Shown here piece by piece: positions 25,479-26,639 of a stretch of DNA of 26,639 nucleotides; the stretch's first letter is position 1, and the number at the start of each line of letters is the position of its first letter. Under the pieces are notes generated by a model that did no database searches, had not been told where the DNA came from, and saw only the letters and a program-made list of their open reading frames with translations. Source of the DNA: Burkholderiaceae bacterium (GTDB lineage: Bacteria > Pseudomonadota > Gammaproteobacteria > Burkholderiales > Burkholderiaceae); assembly GCA_021166835.1 (NCBI GenBank), contig JAJPEN010000071.1:1-26639 (forward strand), written 5' to 3'. Both the position numbers and the translations under genes were made by a program.

Positions 25479-26386
25479 AGCCGCTACCCGCCTCGCTGCG
25501 CTTCATCGAGCGCGACTGGCTATCGTCGAACCAGATCGTCGGCATCGACGGCGACGAGGCGACGGTCGTCGACACCGGATACGCCAAGCACGCCGCGCTC
25601 ACCGTCGAGCTGCTGCGGCACACGCTCGCCGGCACGGATGCGCGGCTGTCGCGCATCGTGAACACGCACCTGCACTCGGATCACTGCGGCGGCAACCGAG
25701 CGGTCGCCGACGCCTTCGGCAGCACGGTCACGATCCCGCAGGCGAGCGCCGAAGAGGTCGCGGCGTGGGACGAAAGCGTGCTCAGCTTCGCGTCCACCGG
25801 CCAGCACTGCCCGCGCTTCGCGCACGACACGACGCTTCGGCCCGGCGAAACGCTGCGCCTGGGCGGCTTCGACTGGGACGTCCACGCCGCCCCCGGCCAC
25901 GACCCGAAGAGCCTGATCCTGCACTGCGAACGCGAGCGGCTGCTGGTCTCGGCCGACGCGCTGTGGGAGAACGGCTTCGGCATCGTCTTCCCGGAGATCG
26001 AGGGGGAATCGGGCTTCGACGAGCAGCACGCGGTGCTCGACCTCGTCGAGCGCCTGCGCGTCGAGCGCGTGCTGCCGGGGCACGGCCGCATGTTCGACGA
26101 CGTCCAGGCCGCGCTCGCCCGCGCGCGCGCGAAGCTCGAAGCGATGCGCAGCGATCCGCGCCGGCACGCGCGACATGCGTTGAAGGTGCTCGTCAAGTTC
26201 CTGCTGCTCGACGTCGAGCGCATCGACGAGAGCGCGCTGCACGAACGGGCGCGCGACGCCGTCGTGATGCGCCACGCGGCCGAGCAGATCGGGATGGACT
26301 ACGACCGCGCGTTGAAGTGGGCGGCCGACTCGCTGGTCGAGCAGGGGCTGCTGCGGCGGGAAGGAAGCGCGCTGGTCGACGCGTGA
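25475..26386 (+). CDS. MBL-fold metallo-hydrolase
   Basis: A 303-residue metallo-beta-lactamase-fold hydrolase. The metal ligands are visible: HLHSDH (His65, His67, Asp69, His70), His142 in APGHDPKS, Asp161 in SADALWENG, and His203 in LPGHGRM. Family knowledge says such proteins bind two metal ions and hydrolyse thioesters, lactones or phosphodiesters. The C-terminal 90 residues are helical (KVLVKFLLLDVERID, MRHAAEQIGMDYDRALKWAADSLVEQGLL), like the extra domain of LACTB2-type and bacterial glyoxalase II-like relatives. ATG 25475 lies in an ATGA overlap with the DUF1289 gene. Position at the end of the leucine operon suggests an acyl-thioester or detoxification role, but this is inference. The substrate is unknown. 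Confidence 0.88.
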   Translation: MKPLPASLRFIERDWLSSNQIVGIDGDEATVVDTGYAKHAALTVELLRHTLAGTDARLSRIVNTHLHSDHCGGNRAVADAFGSTVTIPQASAEEVAAWDESVLSFASTGQHCPRFAHDTTLRPGETLRLGGFDWDVHAAPGHDPKSLILHCERERLLVSADALWENGFGIVFPEIEGESGFDEQHAVLDLVERLRVERVLPGHGRMFDDVQAALARARAKLEAMRSDPRRHARHALKVLVKFLLLDVERIDESALHERARDAVVMRHAAEQIGMDYDRALKWAADSLVEQGLLRREGSALVDA

Positions 26387-26400
26387 GCGGGGGGCGCGCG

Positions 26401-26449
26401 GTCCACGCGTGCGTCCGGCCCACGTGTGCGCCGGCCCACGCATGCGCGG
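26401..26449. repeat. Imperfect 16-17 bp tandem repeat before the IS110 element
   Basis: Three units with a shared CCACG-x-x-TGCG core lie head to tail: 26401-26417, 26418-26433 and 26434-26449. They differ at several positions. They lie just after the MBL-fold gene stop, in non-coding sequence, upstream of the transposon end. No known function. Confidence 0.6.
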
Positions 26450-26507
26450 CCACACGAACCGCACGCGGCACTGTCTGCGCTTTTCCGCGCTGCAAGACGC
26501 AATGGGA

Positions 26508-26581
26508 TGGACGCCCCCACCCAACGGCATCGATGTGCCAGAGTGGAAGTGTCACCAACCACTCGCAGACAGGGGCGTCCA
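26508..26581. repeat. Inverted repeat in the IS110 leader
   Basis: TGGACGCCCC at 26508-26517 is the exact reverse complement of 26572-26581, with 54 bases between. The right arm ends two bases before the transposase ATG. It may close a hairpin in the non-coding left end, or the left arm may be a subterminal repeat of the element. Confidence 0.75.
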
Positions 26582-26583
26582 CC

Positions 26584-26639
26584 ATGCAGATTACGACAGT
26601 CGGAATCGATCTGGCCAAGAACGTGTTCCAGGTCCACGG
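26584..26639 (+). CDS. IS110-family transposase (5' part only)
   Basis: Only the first 18 full codons are in the window. They read MQITTVGIDLAKNVFQVH, the classic start of IS110-family transposases, with the first catalytic Asp of the DEDD RuvC-like domain in GIDLAKN. The family catalyses site-specific insertion through a RuvC-like domain and a C-terminal serine-containing domain, and some members use a bridge RNA coded in a non-coding end. Whether the gene is intact, and whether it is of the IS110 or IS1111 subgroup, cannot be told here. Confidence 0.9.
   Translation, partial: MQITTVGIDLAKNVFQVH

Larger units (their letters stand above)
26501..26639 (+). mobile_element. Left end of an IS110-family insertion sequence (continues past the window)
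   Basis: The element is inferred from the transposase start at 26584 and the structured leader before it. The exact left boundary is not known; 26501 is set just before the 10-bp inverted repeat. IS110 elements lack classical terminal inverted repeats and target duplications, so the edge cannot be fixed from this side alone. The insertion lies about 115-200 bp past the end of the leucine operon and does not break a visible gene. Confidence 0.75.

Overview
The window is a high-GC stretch of a bacterial chromosome, most likely a betaproteobacterium of the order Burkholderiales or a close relative. The case rests on the mreB-mreC-mreD-mrdA-rodA order, strong GC bias at third codon positions, a liu-type leucine catabolism cluster next to aceK, and a PEP-CTERM-like exported protein. 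Genus cannot be called from the sequence alone. Genes are densely packed, often with 1-4 bp start/stop overlaps. I see no tRNA, rRNA, CRISPR array or recognisable defence system.

Region 1 (1-5441, + strand) is the cell-elongation block: the 3' end of mreB, then mreC, mreD, mrdA (PBP2) and rodA. A gene-free gap of about 450 bp splits mreD from mrdA. It holds a nested inverted-repeat element whose 31-bp outer arms match perfectly. Region 2 (5432-10224) is housekeeping and accessory: a TDT/SLAC1-family transporter, an OsmC-type peroxidase and a zeta-crystallin-like quinone oxidoreductase on the minus strand, with a clear intrinsic terminator after the last. Divergent from these are a RidA-like protein of unknown role coupled to a SMUG1-type uracil-DNA glycosylase, and a PaaI-like thioesterase.

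Region 3 (10308-26386) is mostly acyl-CoA and leucine catabolism. It contains isovaleryl-CoA dehydrogenase, aceK, a thiolase, an SDR and a second acyl-CoA dehydrogenase. Then comes a tight operon of methylcrotonyl-CoA carboxylase beta subunit, methylglutaconyl-CoA hydratase, carboxylase alpha subunit, HMG-CoA lyase, a DUF1289 protein and an MBL-fold hydrolase. Together these convert isovaleryl-CoA to acetyl-CoA plus acetoacetate. The thiolase can split acetoacetyl-CoA, and AceK sets flux between the TCA cycle and the glyoxylate bypass when acetyl-CoA is the carbon source. A PEP-CTERM-like gene and an AsmA-family gene interrupt the region on the minus strand. Between the carboxylase alpha and HMG-CoA lyase genes lies a 65-codon remnant of a GhrA-type 2-hydroxyacid dehydrogenase.

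Region 4 (26387-26639) has short GC-rich repeats and then the left end of an IS110-family element, whose transposase runs off the window. I found no convincing wholly new system. The best leads are the mreD-mrdA palindromic element, the ghrA remnant, the RidA-like/SMUG1 pair, the dyad upstream of the mcc operon and the IS110 left end.
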